Shown here in pieces: positions 20,370 through 28,610 of a DNA stretch of 64,000 nucleotides; within the stretch, counting starts at the first letter, position 1, and the number at the start of each line of letters is the position of its first letter. The stretch covers positions 65,010 to 129,009 of the forward strand of contig PLCO01000009.1 of the NCBI GenBank assembly GCA_003134815.1. Direction: 5' to 3'. The stretch is from Acidobacteriaceae bacterium. Lineage in GTDB: Bacteria; Acidobacteriota; Terriglobia; Terriglobales; Acidobacteriaceae. Under the pieces are notes generated by a model. The model was given only the letters and a program-made list of their open reading frames with translations, was not told the origin of the DNA and did no database searches. A program made the translations under genes and the position numbers.

Positions 20370-20581
20370 GAATTTATGTCGCCGGTTTCGGAAACAGGCT
20401 CTTTATCCATTGTGAGACAGCGGCCTGCTTGAGGGAACCAGGAAACAGGCGAGACAGCCGCCGAGCCGGTGGAGGCGAGTGGTGTCGAGTGGTGTTATAT
20501 TCCGTTGCAGCCGAGTGGCAAGAGGCTAGGTTGTATCAACATATAGGGACGGGCGGCGTTGCAAGCGAGGAGGGATGCAAG
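20370..20581. other. Divergent intergenic region with tandem decamers
   Basis: GAGTGGTGTC (20477-20486) is followed at once by GAGTGGTGTT (20487-20496), and a third partial GAGTGG is at 20513. TATATT at 20496-20501 could be a -10 box for the plus-strand gene. Such direct repeats may bind a regulator, but this is weak evidence. Confidence 0.4.
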
Positions 20582-21250
20582 ATGAGTTCGCGAAGATTCC
20601 CTCTGAAGGGCGCGCGGGCGCGGCGCAAAGCAGACGGGTTGGCTGGGACGGTGTTTGTGAGCAGCCCGAAGACGGATCTGGTGGCGGTGCGCTGGCAACG
20701 AAGGGATGAGACGGGGACGCTGCTCTACGACGCTGAACGATTTGCGCGGGAATGGGAAGTGAAGAGAACGAGCGGCGCGAAGTGGAGAATGCACGCAGGA
20801 GTGATTGCATTGGCGGCGATGGCGGGGATAGGGATTTATTGCGCGGCGATGGAGTGGAAATCGATTGTGGCGAGCAGGGCTGAGGCTGCGACCCGGCAAA
20901 AGGGGAGCGCAGGGGCTGACGGAAAAAGTCTGCGCGGCGCCAACGGGCGCGGCGACGATGGATTGTTGGCGGCGCAGGCATGGGCGGCTCGGGCGTGCGG
21001 GAGGGGCGCGGACGCGTTCGTGCAATCCATTGCAAGGAACGGGTACGTATGGGTGGACGCCGCTACGCCGGATGAACGATTCAGCGGGGAGATCGCTGTT
21101 CATGTGGCTCCGGGAATCACGACGAGCGTGTCGGACAAGCTGCTGATTAAAGACGGAGCAGGAGCGTACCGGCGCGTGGAGCTGGTTTGCAGCTACAACA
21201 GCGAGGAAAATGAAGTTCTGAAGTATTGGATCGCGGACGGCGGCGAGTAG
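20582..21250 (+). CDS. Single-pass membrane protein of unknown function
   Basis: The ATG at 20582 (MSSRRFPLKGARARRKADG) is preceded by GAGGAGGG, so I prefer it over the open-frame start at 20429. The 222-aa product has an Arg/Lys-rich cytoplasmic part of about 75 residues, one helix (MHAGVIALAAMAGIGIYCAA) and a soluble domain of about 120 residues. That domain contains GYVWVDAATPDERFSGEIAV and VELVCSYNSEENEVLKYW. It is not a family I recognise. It stands alone. Confidence 0.65.
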   Translation: MSSRRFPLKGARARRKADGLAGTVFVSSPKTDLVAVRWQRRDETGTLLYDAERFAREWEVKRTSGAKWRMHAGVIALAAMAGIGIYCAAMEWKSIVASRAEAATRQKGSAGADGKSLRGANGRGDDGLLAAQAWAARACGRGADAFVQSIARNGYVWVDAATPDERFSGEIAVHVAPGITTSVSDKLLIKDGAGAYRRVELVCSYNSEENEVLKYWIADGGE

Positions 21251-21426
21251 AGCGGATGGCACGAGTGGCGGGGGCGCGCTGCGCGGGGCTCCGAGTAAGC
21301 GATTGCGATAGGGCGCTAACCAAAGAGCGCCCATGAAGACGCCGACGCCGCGCGGACGGGCGCGGCGGGCGAGAAATGCGAAAGTCCGAACGCGAAGACT
21401 CGGGCGCGAAAATCTGAAAAAGAAGA

Positions 21427-23277
21427 TTAGTGGGCGGGAGCCGGCAGGGCGGGACGAACGCTGGGCGAAGCGGACGGCTGCGCGGCGGCCGGCGCATTAG
21501 ACGTTAGCGCTGCGTGGACCCGCTTTGGAGCGGCGACTATTAGCGCCGGCTGAGCTGAGATGTGCTGCGCGGCGATGGGGCTCGCGGAGGGATTCGCGTT
21601 TTGTCCAGACGGCTGCGCGGAAATCATGACCGCGGGATGGGCAACGGAGGGCATGGCGACGGGAGCATTGCTGCCTGATGACATTGAAGCTGACGGCCGC
21701 TTTGAGGCTGAAGGCTCCTTTGCAGTTGAACCTGAGGACGGCGCGGTTGCCGAAGGTTTTGCAACAGAGGCGTTGGCGCGCATCGGCTTGGGAGCGGGCG
21801 CGGCTGGCGACACGATTGCTGGGGAGGGCTTGGGAACGGTGGCGCTGGGCTTGATAGCTGCGGCGGGTGCAGCGGCAGGAGCCGAGGCTGGAGATCGAGA
21901 ATCCGGAGAACTATATGCCGTAGAAGCGGGATCGGAAGGCGCAGAGGATTCTGTGGCGGCGGGATTATCAGTATCTGGCGCGGAGGCGTCGGGCGCGGGG
22001 GCTGAGGGCGGAGCCAGGACGGTGGATTGGTCGGGAATTGCGGAGTGGGGCTGAGGCGCCCAGACCTCGGAGAGACGGAGCACGCCGAGGAAGGTGACAA
22101 CGAGAATGATGGCCGCCGAAGGAACCCAGAGCATGACGGAGCCAGTGGTGGCCGGAAGGATATGGAGCAGGCGCAGTTTGGTCCGCTGCCAGAATCTGGG
22201 TTTGGCGTGCTCGTCGGGCGTGTCCTTGGAATGGGAAGACGCGGAATCGGAAAACGCGAAATCCGAGACCGCGAAGTCGGGGACCACGCGGCCGGCAACG
22301 ATGGGGGTATAAGCGGGGGCGTCGGCGGGCTCATACATTGAGGGGATCAATTGAAGTCCGGTGAATCGTTGACGCTTCATGGGCTGCTCAACAGCTTGAT
22401 GGAATGCGGCGGGAACAGCGCCCACGGCTGGAAAACCGGCGTGGGTAGCAGCGGGCTCAAGCGACGGCGGAGTGAGTTTCAGGCCGGCGATGACTTTGGA
22501 GACCATGGCGGCGTCAACCTGCTTGAGCTTCATTTTGCAGCAGAGAGCCAGCGAGTTATAGCAAAGATTGTTGATGGTTCGAGGCGTGCCGTGGCTGGCC
22601 TCGGCGATCAACTTGACTGCGCCAGCGGTAAACAGCGGCTCGGCAAGATAGCCCGCCATCTTTACCCTGTAATCGATGTAGCCGACGGTCTCTTCGAGCG
22701 AAAGCGATTCGATGTGGCAGACGGTGGAGATGCGCTGGCGGAGTTGGACGAGCGAAGCGTGCTGCAATTTCTCTGAGAGCTGCGACTGACCGGAGAGGAC
22801 GATCTGGATGAGCTTGCCGCGCGAAGTTTCAAAGTTGGTGAGCAGGCGAACGCGCTCGAGTACAGCGTCAGAGAGGTTTTGCGCCTCGTCAATGACGATG
22901 ACGAATTTTCGGCCTGCGCGATTTTCTTTGATGACGGCGTTCGAGAGCTGCTCGTGCATTTCCGCGCTGCCCTGCGCGGGGACGATGCCGAGGTCGCGGA
23001 GAATGTAGGCGACAAACTCGCGGGGCTCGCACTGGGGGTCGAGGTCAAAAAGGAAGACCACGCGGGCGGCGTCGCGAATGTCCTCAAGGAAGCGGAAGAG
23101 GAGGGTGGTTTTGCCCATCCCCGGGGGCGCGATCATGGCCGTGAAACCGCGGTTGTTTGCGAAGCCGAAGCCAAGCGCATCGAGCGCCTGCTGATGGGTG
23201 CGGCTGAGATAGAGGCAACGCGGATCGGGGTTAACTCCGAATGGTTCTTCTTTGAATCCAAAGTACTGCAACAGCAT
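21427..23277 (-). CDS. ExeA-like AAA ATPase with a long low-complexity C-terminal region
   Basis: The start at 23277 (MLLQYFGFKEEPFGVNPDPR) is the family-typical N-terminus and has GGAGG upstream. The in-frame ATG six codons earlier is less likely. Walker A is APPGMGKTTL and Walker B is FVIVIDEAQN; the sensor region lies near LIQIVLSGQSQL. ExeA proteins help assemble secretion systems or pili, often by remodelling peptidoglycan. Residues to about 270 form the ATPase. One transmembrane helix follows (VPSAAIILVVTFLGVLRLS). The last 200 residues are a Pro/Ala/Ser-rich tail with no recognisable peptidoglycan-binding domain. It would reach the periplasm. No secretion genes are adjacent. Confidence 0.88.
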   Translation of the reverse strand: MLLQYFGFKEEPFGVNPDPRCLYLSRTHQQALDALGFGFANNRGFTAMIAPPGMGKTTLLFRFLEDIRDAARVVFLFDLDPQCEPREFVAYILRDLGIVPAQGSAEMHEQLSNAVIKENRAGRKFVIVIDEAQNLSDAVLERVRLLTNFETSRGKLIQIVLSGQSQLSEKLQHASLVQLRQRISTVCHIESLSLEETVGYIDYRVKMAGYLAEPLFTAGAVKLIAEASHGTPRTINNLCYNSLALCCKMKLKQVDAAMVSKVIAGLKLTPPSLEPAATHAGFPAVGAVPAAFHQAVEQPMKRQRFTGLQLIPSMYEPADAPAYTPIVAGRVVPDFAVSDFAFSDSASSHSKDTPDEHAKPRFWQRTKLRLLHILPATTGSVMLWVPSAAIILVVTFLGVLRLSEVWAPQPHSAIPDQSTVLAPPSAPAPDASAPDTDNPAATESSAPSDPASTAYSSPDSRSPASAPAAAPAAAIKPSATVPKPSPAIVSPAAPAPKPMRANASVAKPSATAPSSGSTAKEPSASKRPSASMSSGSNAPVAMPSVAHPAVMISAQPSGQNANPSASPIAAQHISAQPALIVAAPKRVHAALTSNAPAAAQPSASPSVRPALPAPAH

Positions 23278-23471
23278 GATGCGAACCTCCAACATTCAGC
23301 GGCGCAACGAGAAGCGGTGCAATGAGCACAACGCGCGCGACGAGCCGGTAAGCTCGCGAACACGCGGAACATTGGAATTATCTTATCTGGAATGCAGCAT
23401 CAACTTATGGGCTTCGAACCAATCCGGTTACCTGTGGTTGGGGGTTTGGCGCGGTTGGTGGAGGATTGGAA

Positions 23472-24029
23472 TTATGTGGCGGCCCAGAGGGGCGATTGAA
23501 TGCGCGCGACAGCGGGTTCGAGGCCCGACTTGGCGGGAGCGAGATTGGCGAGGAGATGATCGAGGAGTTGGGCAGCGGTGAGGCCAGAGCGGGGATCGCG
23601 GAGGGTGGGAGCGATTTCAGCGAGGGGAACGAGGACAAAGGCGCGCTGGGCGAGACGGGGATGAGGAATTTCGAGGCCGGCCATTGAGAGGACGAGGTCG
23701 CCGTAGAGGAGGATGTCAAGATCGAGAGTGCGGGGGCCGTTGAGGACGGAGGCGGAGCGGTCGCGGCCGAAGTTGAATTCGATGGCAAGGAGAGACGCGA
23801 GGAGATCAAACGGGGCGATTGCGGTGCCGAGGGCGACGACGGCGTTGAGGAAGCGCGGCTGATCAGAATACCCGGGAGCGAGTCCCACAGGTTCGGTGGA
23901 GTAGAGAGAAGAGCGGGCGGTGATGCGGCCGAGAGTGGCGAGTTTTTCGAGGGCTGCGGCGAGCGTTGCGTCGGGAGGGCCGGCTGGGCTGGGAAGGTTA
24001 GAGCCGAGGGCGATGTAGGCGCGGGGCAT
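23472..24029 (-). CDS. folK: 2-amino-4-hydroxy-6-hydroxymethyldihydropteridine pyrophosphokinase
   Basis: HPPK transfers pyrophosphate from ATP to 6-hydroxymethyl-dihydropterin in folate synthesis. The start MPRAYIALGSNLPSPAGPPD is the typical N-terminus, so I place it at 24029 although the frame is open to 24701. SSLYSTEPVG and RFLNAVVALGT are conserved. NGPRTLDLDILLYGD holds the two metal-binding aspartates, and IPHPRLAQRAFVLVPL follows. The product is 185 aa, with a slightly long C-terminus. The other folate genes are not nearby. Confidence 0.95.
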   Translation of the reverse strand: MPRAYIALGSNLPSPAGPPDATLAAALEKLATLGRITARSSLYSTEPVGLAPGYSDQPRFLNAVVALGTAIAPFDLLASLLAIEFNFGRDRSASVLNGPRTLDLDILLYGDLVLSMAGLEIPHPRLAQRAFVLVPLAEIAPTLRDPRSGLTAAQLLDHLLANLAPAKSGLEPAVARIQSPLWAAT

Positions 24030-24280
24030 TGAGATTAGAGTAGCGGAGTTAGCGGAGCTAGCGGAGTTTGCGAGTTGGCGGCGCTTCGCGCGTGTTAACA
24101 AGTTGGCGGGTTGGGCGGCCCAACGGGGATTGCGGCTGGAGCTTTCACCAATCGGCATTGTTTCCCTTCCCAACCGTAAAGCACGAAGACGCAGCCCTCG
24201 GCCGAGAGGGCCGTCTATCCGGCATTCGAACGGAATCTCGAACGGTTGATCTGGTAGCATCGGTGTTCGGAGAAATGCAT
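24030..24280. other. Intergenic region with short GAGTTAGCGG / GCGAGTTGGC repeats
   Basis: The stretch 24040-24125 is built from tandem-like units (AGCGGAGTTAGCGGAGCTAG, GCGAGTTGGCGG, AGTTGGCGGG) and ends with a GTTGGGC-G-GCCCAAC palindrome (24110-24124). Similar strings occur near 11074, 25289 and, inside hflX, near 37760. No gene is seen other than the one starting at 24281. Confidence 0.6.
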
Positions 24281-24517
24281 ATGGAGACATTAGGTAGCGC
24301 GGGACTTGGAGCCCGGCGCAATGAAGATATTGCGCTGGACTTGATGAAGTTTGTGGCAGGAACGGCGGGAGTCGGTAAGGCGGCAGTGGGCTCGACTGGA
24401 TTTGCCGGAGCGGGTGGAGCGAAGCCGGAGGAGCACGTAAGCCAACTGCTGGCGCTCTATAGCCGCTGCCTGAAGGCCGTGGAAGGCAAAGGGCCGGAAA
24501 AAGAGGCCGCGAAATAG
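24281..24517 (+). CDS. Small hypothetical protein (78 aa)
   Basis: The ATG at 24281 (METLGSAGLGARRNEDIALD) follows CGGAGA with good spacing. The protein has two helix-forming parts, DIALDLMKFVAGTAGVGKAA and PEEHVSQLLALYSRCLKAVE, joined by a Gly-rich stretch. I recall similar small proteins in Acidobacteriota, but no function. It ends 14 bases before the oxidoreductase, so the two are probably one transcript. Confidence 0.65.
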   Translation: METLGSAGLGARRNEDIALDLMKFVAGTAGVGKAAVGSTGFAGAGGAKPEEHVSQLLALYSRCLKAVEGKGPEKEAAK

Positions 24518-24531
24518 CGGCGGGACGACAG

Positions 24532-25806
24532 TTGCGCGTAGCAGTGGCCGGCGCAGGAGCGTTCGGACGCAACCATCTACGCGTGTTGCGCGAACTGGAG
24601 ACGGCAGGCGAGGGTGTGGCCCTGGTGGCGGCGGTCGAGCCTGATGCGGCGCGGGCGGAAGAGGCGGCGAAGCTGTACGGGATCAAGGTGTTCGCGAGCA
24701 CGGACGAGTTGCTGCAAGCGGACCTGAAGCTGGATGCGGCGTGCGTGGCCGTGCCGACGGTGAAGCATCATGAGGTTGCCGCAGCGCTGCTTGGGGCGAG
24801 ACTGGACCTGCTGGTGGAGAAGCCGCTGGCGGCGAGTCTTGCCGAAGCTGACGATCTGATTGCGCGCGCCGAGCGGGGCGGGCGGATTCTGCAGCCGGGG
24901 CATCTTGAGCGGTTCAACCCGGCAGTGCTGGCGGTGGAAACGAATCTGAAGCGTCCGATGTTTTTTGAGGCGCACCGGCTGAGCGTGTTTACGCCGCGGG
25001 CGCTGGACGTGGACGTCGTGCTGGATCTGATGATCCACGATCTGGACATTGTGCTGACGTTTTCGAAGTCCGCAGTGCGCGAGGTGCGCGCAGTGGGGCT
25101 GCCGATTCTCTCGCCCAAGGTGGACATTTCGAATGTGCGCGTGGAGTTTGAGTCGGGATGCGTAGCGAACTTTACGGCGTCGCGCGTGTCAACGGAGCGG
25201 GTGAGGAAACTGAGGTTCTTTGAGCCGCGACAGTATGTTTCGATTGATTATGCAAGGCGGGATGTGCTGGTGATTCGCGTAGAAGAGAGCGGAGTTAGCG
25301 GGGTTGGCGAGCAGCGTCGTCTCCCACCCTTGCCCCAAGAGCAGAAGCACGGCAAGGATGGGGCACCCGATTCTCGGTCGCGACTGGCGGAGGCGGCGGC
25401 TGAGTTTTTGGCGACGGGGAAGCTTGATTCGGCGGTGATCCAGAAGCTGATCGCGTCGGGCCAGGTTCCGGTGACTCTAGCGATGAAGATTGCCTCGGCG
25501 AAAAATGATCCGGAGAAGCTGAAGGAGATTGCGAAGGGACTGGCCGGGATGCAGGATGCAGGCCATGATGGAAGTCAGGCCGGACTAGGGCCGGGGCTGA
25601 GCTTCGTGAAGCCGGAAGTGAAAGACGGCGAGCCGCTGAAGCTCGAGATTCTGTCGTTTCTGGAAAGAGTGCGGACGCGGCGAGAGCCAAAGGTTACGGC
25701 GCGGCAGGGACGCGCGGCACTGGAACTGGCGCTCGAGATTCAGGCGGCGATGGCGGCGCACGCGGAGCGGGCGGGGCTGAGGGATTTCTTTAAAGGCAGT
25801 GGTTAG
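24532..25806 (+). CDS. Gfo/Idh/MocA-family NAD(P)-dependent oxidoreductase
   Basis: The 424-aa product starts with a TTG and the Rossmann motif VAVAGAGAFGRNHLRVL. The conserved EKP is in LLVEKPLAASLAEADDLIAR. The family's second-domain motifs HLERFNPAV and DLMIHDLDIVL are present. The substrate (usually a sugar or sugar nucleotide) cannot be read. The C-terminal half is unusual. A palindromic repeat in the CCCACCC...GGGGCACCC family is read through in frame near residues 258-282 (LPPLPQEQKHGKDGAPDSRS). A second insertion of about 80 residues (LDSAVIQKLIASGQVPVTLA to GLSFVKPEVK) is also longer than typical. The catalytic motifs lie upstream and are intact. Confidence 0.9.
   Translation: MRVAVAGAGAFGRNHLRVLRELETAGEGVALVAAVEPDAARAEEAAKLYGIKVFASTDELLQADLKLDAACVAVPTVKHHEVAAALLGARLDLLVEKPLAASLAEADDLIARAERGGRILQPGHLERFNPAVLAVETNLKRPMFFEAHRLSVFTPRALDVDVVLDLMIHDLDIVLTFSKSAVREVRAVGLPILSPKVDISNVRVEFESGCVANFTASRVSTERVRKLRFFEPRQYVSIDYARRDVLVIRVEESGVSGVGEQRRLPPLPQEQKHGKDGAPDSRSRLAEAAAEFLATGKLDSAVIQKLIASGQVPVTLAMKIASAKNDPEKLKEIAKGLAGMQDAGHDGSQAGLGPGLSFVKPEVKDGEPLKLEILSFLERVRTRREPKVTARQGRAALELALEIQAAMAAHAERAGLRDFFKGSG
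25321..25368. repeat. Palindromic repeat in frame within the oxidoreductase gene
   Basis: The copy reads CTCCCACCCTTGCC to GGCAAGGATGGGGCACCC. The arms CCTTGCC (25328-25334) and GGCAAGG (25351-25357) pair. The outer ends match the intergenic copies at 7046 and 11128. It is preceded by GGAGTTAGCGGGGTTGGCGA (25291-25310). It adds about 25 in-frame codons. Confidence 0.85.
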
Positions 25807-25849
25807 TGATTAGTGGTTAGTTCTTCGCTCACGGATCGGTTTCAGTGCT

Positions 25850-25892
25850 TCCCATCCTCCCGCTATGAAACCGCGGAAGGATGGGGCAACCA
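25850..25892. repeat. Palindromic dispersed repeat, diverged copy
   Basis: CCCATCCTCCCGC, the loop TATGAAA, then CGCGGAAGGATGGGGCAACC. The arms CATCCTCCCGC and GCGGAAGGATG pair with one mismatch. It lies between the convergent oxidoreductase and the 25925-26371 gene. Confidence 0.75.
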
Positions 25893-25924
25893 GCACGCGG
25901 CGCCACGACCGCGAACACATAGAT

Positions 25925-26371
25925 TCAGTCAATGCCGAGGGTGCTGTTGAGGAAGCCGATGATGTACTTCCAGGCGAGGTAGTAGACGGCGACGCCGAAG
26001 CAGAAGCCAACGGCGATGAGGGTGTAGGGGACCGAGCAGGCGTTAAACCAAGTGACGCTGGTGGGTCCCAGAGTGAGGACGCCGAGGCAACGGGCGACGA
26101 GCGCTCCCGAGGGCACAAGCACAAAGGGAAAGATGGCGCCGTGCGCGCCGACGGCGAGATGCGTGCGCTCGTGGGAGGCCAGCCAGAGCATGTTCCACAG
26201 GCCCCAGGCTGCAGGCACAAGCGCCATGGGAAAGATGAGGCCGCGCTCAATGGGGATGGGCAGCTGAAGAACGAGGCGAACGACGATGAACACCGTGAGG
26301 ACGAGGGGCAGCACGAGCGTGGTGACAAAGACTCCGGCGAGGTATGCGCGAAGGAATGGATGCGGGTTCAT
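25925..26371 (-). CDS. Integral membrane protein of unknown function (148 aa)
   Basis: The start at 26371 (MNPHPFLRAYLAGVFVTTLV) has an AAGGAGA ribosome binding site and is preferred to the longer frame. Four hydrophobic helices are visible. The loop between helices 2 and 3 contains LASHERTHLAVGAHGAI. ERTH and the second His might bind metal, but no complete peptidase motif is present. The gene is 22 bases downstream of the small membrane protein of the sigma-factor unit, in the same direction, and probably belongs to that operon. Confidence 0.75.
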   Translation of the reverse strand: MNPHPFLRAYLAGVFVTTLVLPLVLTVFIVVRLVLQLPIPIERGLIFPMALVPAAWGLWNMLWLASHERTHLAVGAHGAIFPFVLVPSGALVARCLGVLTLGPTSVTWFNACSVPYTLIAVGFCFGVAVYYLAWKYIIGFLNSTLGID

Positions 26372-26393
26372 GGTGAGTCTCCTTTTGGACACT

Positions 26394-26633
26394 TCATAAG
26401 TAGTAAAGAAAGACCGGGATCGTAGCCGGAAACGAAACGGCGAAGACGACGAGGCCGGCCATAAGAGCCCAGTCAAATAGCGGAATGGAGCTAGACGCAG
26501 CTTTCGCCGGCTCGGCATCGAGGCGACGGAGGACTGCTGGCCAGAGGTCGTGGGACGGCGAGGCTGCGGGATCGACAGCCGGCAGCGACTGCTGGAGGAG
26601 TTGCTTGATGCGGTTCTCGTCTTGTTTTTTCAT
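26394..26633 (-). CDS. Small single-pass membrane protein, probable anti-sigma-type partner
   Basis: The 79-aa protein has a cytoplasmic part (MKKQDENRIKQLLQQSLPAV, then HDLWPAVLRRLD) and one C-terminal helix (ALMAGLVVFAVSFPATIPVF). The start overlaps the stop of the ECF sigma gene by four bases. Size, topology and coupling fit a membrane-tethered sigma-factor partner. No zinc-binding anti-sigma (HxxxCxxC) motif is seen, so the role is inferred from context. Confidence 0.7.
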   Translation of the reverse strand: MKKQDENRIKQLLQQSLPAVDPAASPSHDLWPAVLRRLDAEPAKAASSSIPLFDWALMAGLVVFAVSFPATIPVFLYYL

Positions 26634-27187
26634 GGCGTGATTCCCTGCTGAAGCAGATCCTTTCTCAACAATCGGATGGCGCGAAATACGCGCAGTTTGA
26701 CGGCGCCGATGGAGATGCCGAGGGCGGCGGCGACTTCTTTGTGGGGCTGCTCCTCGATAACGGAAAGAACAGCCGCGACGCGCAGGTTGGGCGGTAATCG
26801 AGCAAAGGCCTGTGCGGCTTTGAACCGGATCTCGGCGGCAATGCCGGGATCGGGCGCTGAATTCGATGGAAGATTGGCGACGTCATGGTCGAAATTGGGC
26901 GTGGCCAACTCCGATTCGGTGCGCCGCGAGCGGAGCCAGTCGAGAGCGGCACGCGCGGCGATGCGCCGCGCCCAAGGCTCGAAAGTACGCGCGGGCTCAA
27001 AGCGGGCATGAGCGCGATGGATGCGCCAGAAGGTCTCGACTGTGAGGTCCTCAGCGGCTGCGGGATCGCGGACGATGCGGAGAATCCAGCCGTAGACAGT
27101 GTGCTGATGCTCGCGGAATAGAGATTCGAAGGCATCGAGATCGCCAAGCCGGAACCGGACTAATACACTTTCTGATGGCTCCGGCAT
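26630..27187 (-). CDS. ECF-type RNA polymerase sigma factor
   Basis: The 185-aa protein has only regions 2 and 4. Region 2 is FESLFREHQHTVYGWILRIV to RTFEPWARRIAARAALDWLR. Region 4 is FARLPPNLRVAAVLSVIEEQ with the helix-turn-helix HKEVAAALGISIGAVKLRVF. It is the first gene of an apparent three-gene operon with the small membrane protein (4-base overlap) and the 148-aa membrane protein. The likely scheme is sequestration by the membrane partner and release by an envelope signal. The target promoters are unknown. Confidence 0.93.
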   Translation of the reverse strand: MPEPSESVLVRFRLGDLDAFESLFREHQHTVYGWILRIVRDPAAAEDLTVETFWRIHRAHARFEPARTFEPWARRIAARAALDWLRSRRTESELATPNFDHDVANLPSNSAPDPGIAAEIRFKAAQAFARLPPNLRVAAVLSVIEEQPHKEVAAALGISIGAVKLRVFRAIRLLRKDLLQQGITP

Positions 27188-27279
27188 CCGACTTCCCTTT
27201 CTAAATAGGTTTACGTGGGCGATGGCAGAAAGGTTACACGAAAAGACAGGTAACAGGGAGCAGGGAATAGAAATGCAGT

Positions 27280-27351
27280 GAGCGATAGGGGCGGTTTGTA
27301 TCGATCACAATATGGGCATATAATGAGCGATAGAAAGGAAGGCTATCGCTC
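27280..27351 (+). promoter_or_regulatory. Fic promoter with palindromic operator
   Basis: A perfect TATAAT (27319-27324) lies 17 bp after a weaker TTGTAT (27296-27301). Directly after it is GAGCGATAG (27325-27333), spacer AAAGGAAGG, and CTATCGCTC (27343-27351), which abuts the ATG at 27352. Another GAGCGATAG is at 27280-27288, just upstream of the -35. The first arm lies at or before the expected transcription start, so the repeats look like DNA operator sites rather than an RNA hairpin. The spacer doubles as the ribosome binding site. Confidence 0.75.
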
Positions 27352-28464
27352 ATGACGTGGAACTGGGAACGCCCCGACTGGCCCCATTTCAAGTGGGACA
27401 GCGCGCGACTTACCCAGGCAGAGGAGCAGTTTCTGCTTGACGCAGGCGTTGCTATCGGGACCGTTAAGCATCTGGGTGATGAAGAACAGACTCAACTCCT
27501 GGTGGAATTGATGAGCGCGGAGGCTGTGACCACATCGGCTATCGAGGGGGAAGTCCTCAATCGGGCCAGCGTGCAATCGTCGATCCTTCGTCAATTAGGG
27601 TTGGCGCCTGCCGACAAGCAGCGCGTGAAACCCGCGGAACAAGGCATCGCCGAGGTGATGGTCGATCTGTATCGGTCGTTTTCGAAGCCGCTATCAGCCG
27701 AGATGCTCTATGGATGGCATCGAATGGTGACTGCGGAGCGGAAAGACCTGACTAACGTTGGGAAATATCGCACCAGCCGGGAAGCGATGCAGGTTATTTC
27801 CGGACGAATTGGCGCCCCGAAAATTCACTTTGAAGCGCCGCCGTCGAAACAAGTTTCGGCGGAGATGAAGCGGTTTGTCTGGTGGTTCAACGGCACGGCT
27901 CCACGCGGCAAGGAGCCGCTACCGGCGATCACGCGCGCGGGCACGGCGCATCTGTACTTCGAGTCGATCCATCCCTTTGAGGACGGGAACGGGCGCATCG
28001 GGCGCGCAATTGCGGAAAAAGCGTTGACGCAGAGCTTTGGCCAGCCTGCACTGGTTTCTTTGGCTACGACTATCCTTGCGCACCAAAAAAGCTATTATCG
28101 GGCTCTGGAAAATGCCAACCGGCAGAACGAGATCACCGAATGGCTGGTGTGGTTCGCCGAGATCGCGTTAGAAGCGCAGCACCGGAGCATAAGGCAAGTG
28201 GAATTCATTCTGACCAAAGCGAAGTTGCTGGACCGGCTGCGCGGACAGATCAACGAAAGGCAGCAGAAGGCTCTCCTTCGAATGTTCAGGGAGGGCCCTG
28301 AAGGATTCGAGGGCGGGCTGAGCGCGGGAAACTACGGCAAAATTACGGGAGCATCACCGGCCACAACGACTCGAGATCTTGCAGACCTGGTGGAGAAGGA
28401 CGCACTGATCCGCACGGGCGAGCGCCGACATGCGCGCTATGCGCTGAAGCTGACGCAAAGCTGA
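27352..28464 (+). CDS. Fic-domain protein with N-terminal inhibitory helix and C-terminal winged helix
   Basis: Fic enzymes usually AMPylate protein hydroxyl groups using ATP. The catalytic motif HPFEDGNGRIGR is complete, starting near His207. T61-x3-E65-G66 (TSAIEGE) matches the (S/T)xxxE(G/N) inhibitory helix of class II Fic proteins, so activity is probably autoinhibited. The N-terminus WNWERPDWPHFKW is typical of a Fic subfamily with an extra N-terminal domain. The C-terminal 70 residues (FREGPEGFEGGLSAGNYGKI to LIRTGERRHARY) look like a winged helix. The gene is alone, with a strong promoter overlapped by GAGCGATAG sites. The winged helix could bind these itself, which is inference. Confidence 0.93.
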   Translation: MTWNWERPDWPHFKWDSARLTQAEEQFLLDAGVAIGTVKHLGDEEQTQLLVELMSAEAVTTSAIEGEVLNRASVQSSILRQLGLAPADKQRVKPAEQGIAEVMVDLYRSFSKPLSAEMLYGWHRMVTAERKDLTNVGKYRTSREAMQVISGRIGAPKIHFEAPPSKQVSAEMKRFVWWFNGTAPRGKEPLPAITRAGTAHLYFESIHPFEDGNGRIGRAIAEKALTQSFGQPALVSLATTILAHQKSYYRALENANRQNEITEWLVWFAEIALEAQHRSIRQVEFILTKAKLLDRLRGQINERQQKALLRMFREGPEGFEGGLSAGNYGKITGASPATTTRDLADLVEKDALIRTGERRHARYALKLTQS

Positions 28465-28610
28465 ACCATAAAAGCCCTTGTAAAACGTTTATTCCGCGAC
28501 AATTTGTTGACAGAGAAGTTTGGCGGCAATTAGAGTGAGCCGCTGAGGGCGAGAAATTTCGAGCCTCGAACGATAGCCGCGGGCGTGAAGGGAAAGGTTT
28601 ACTCAAGCAA

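Noticed and set aside
20370-20581. Cobalamin riboswitch before the BtuB-like receptor
   Set aside because: I looked on the minus strand for the conserved core of this riboswitch and found no convincing match; the palindromic bits present are not in the right order.
27325-27351. RNA hairpin or thermometer sequestering the fic ribosome binding site
   Set aside because: The perfect TATAAT ends at 27324, so the left arm would lie at or before the transcription start and would be largely absent from the RNA. A DNA operator is more likely.
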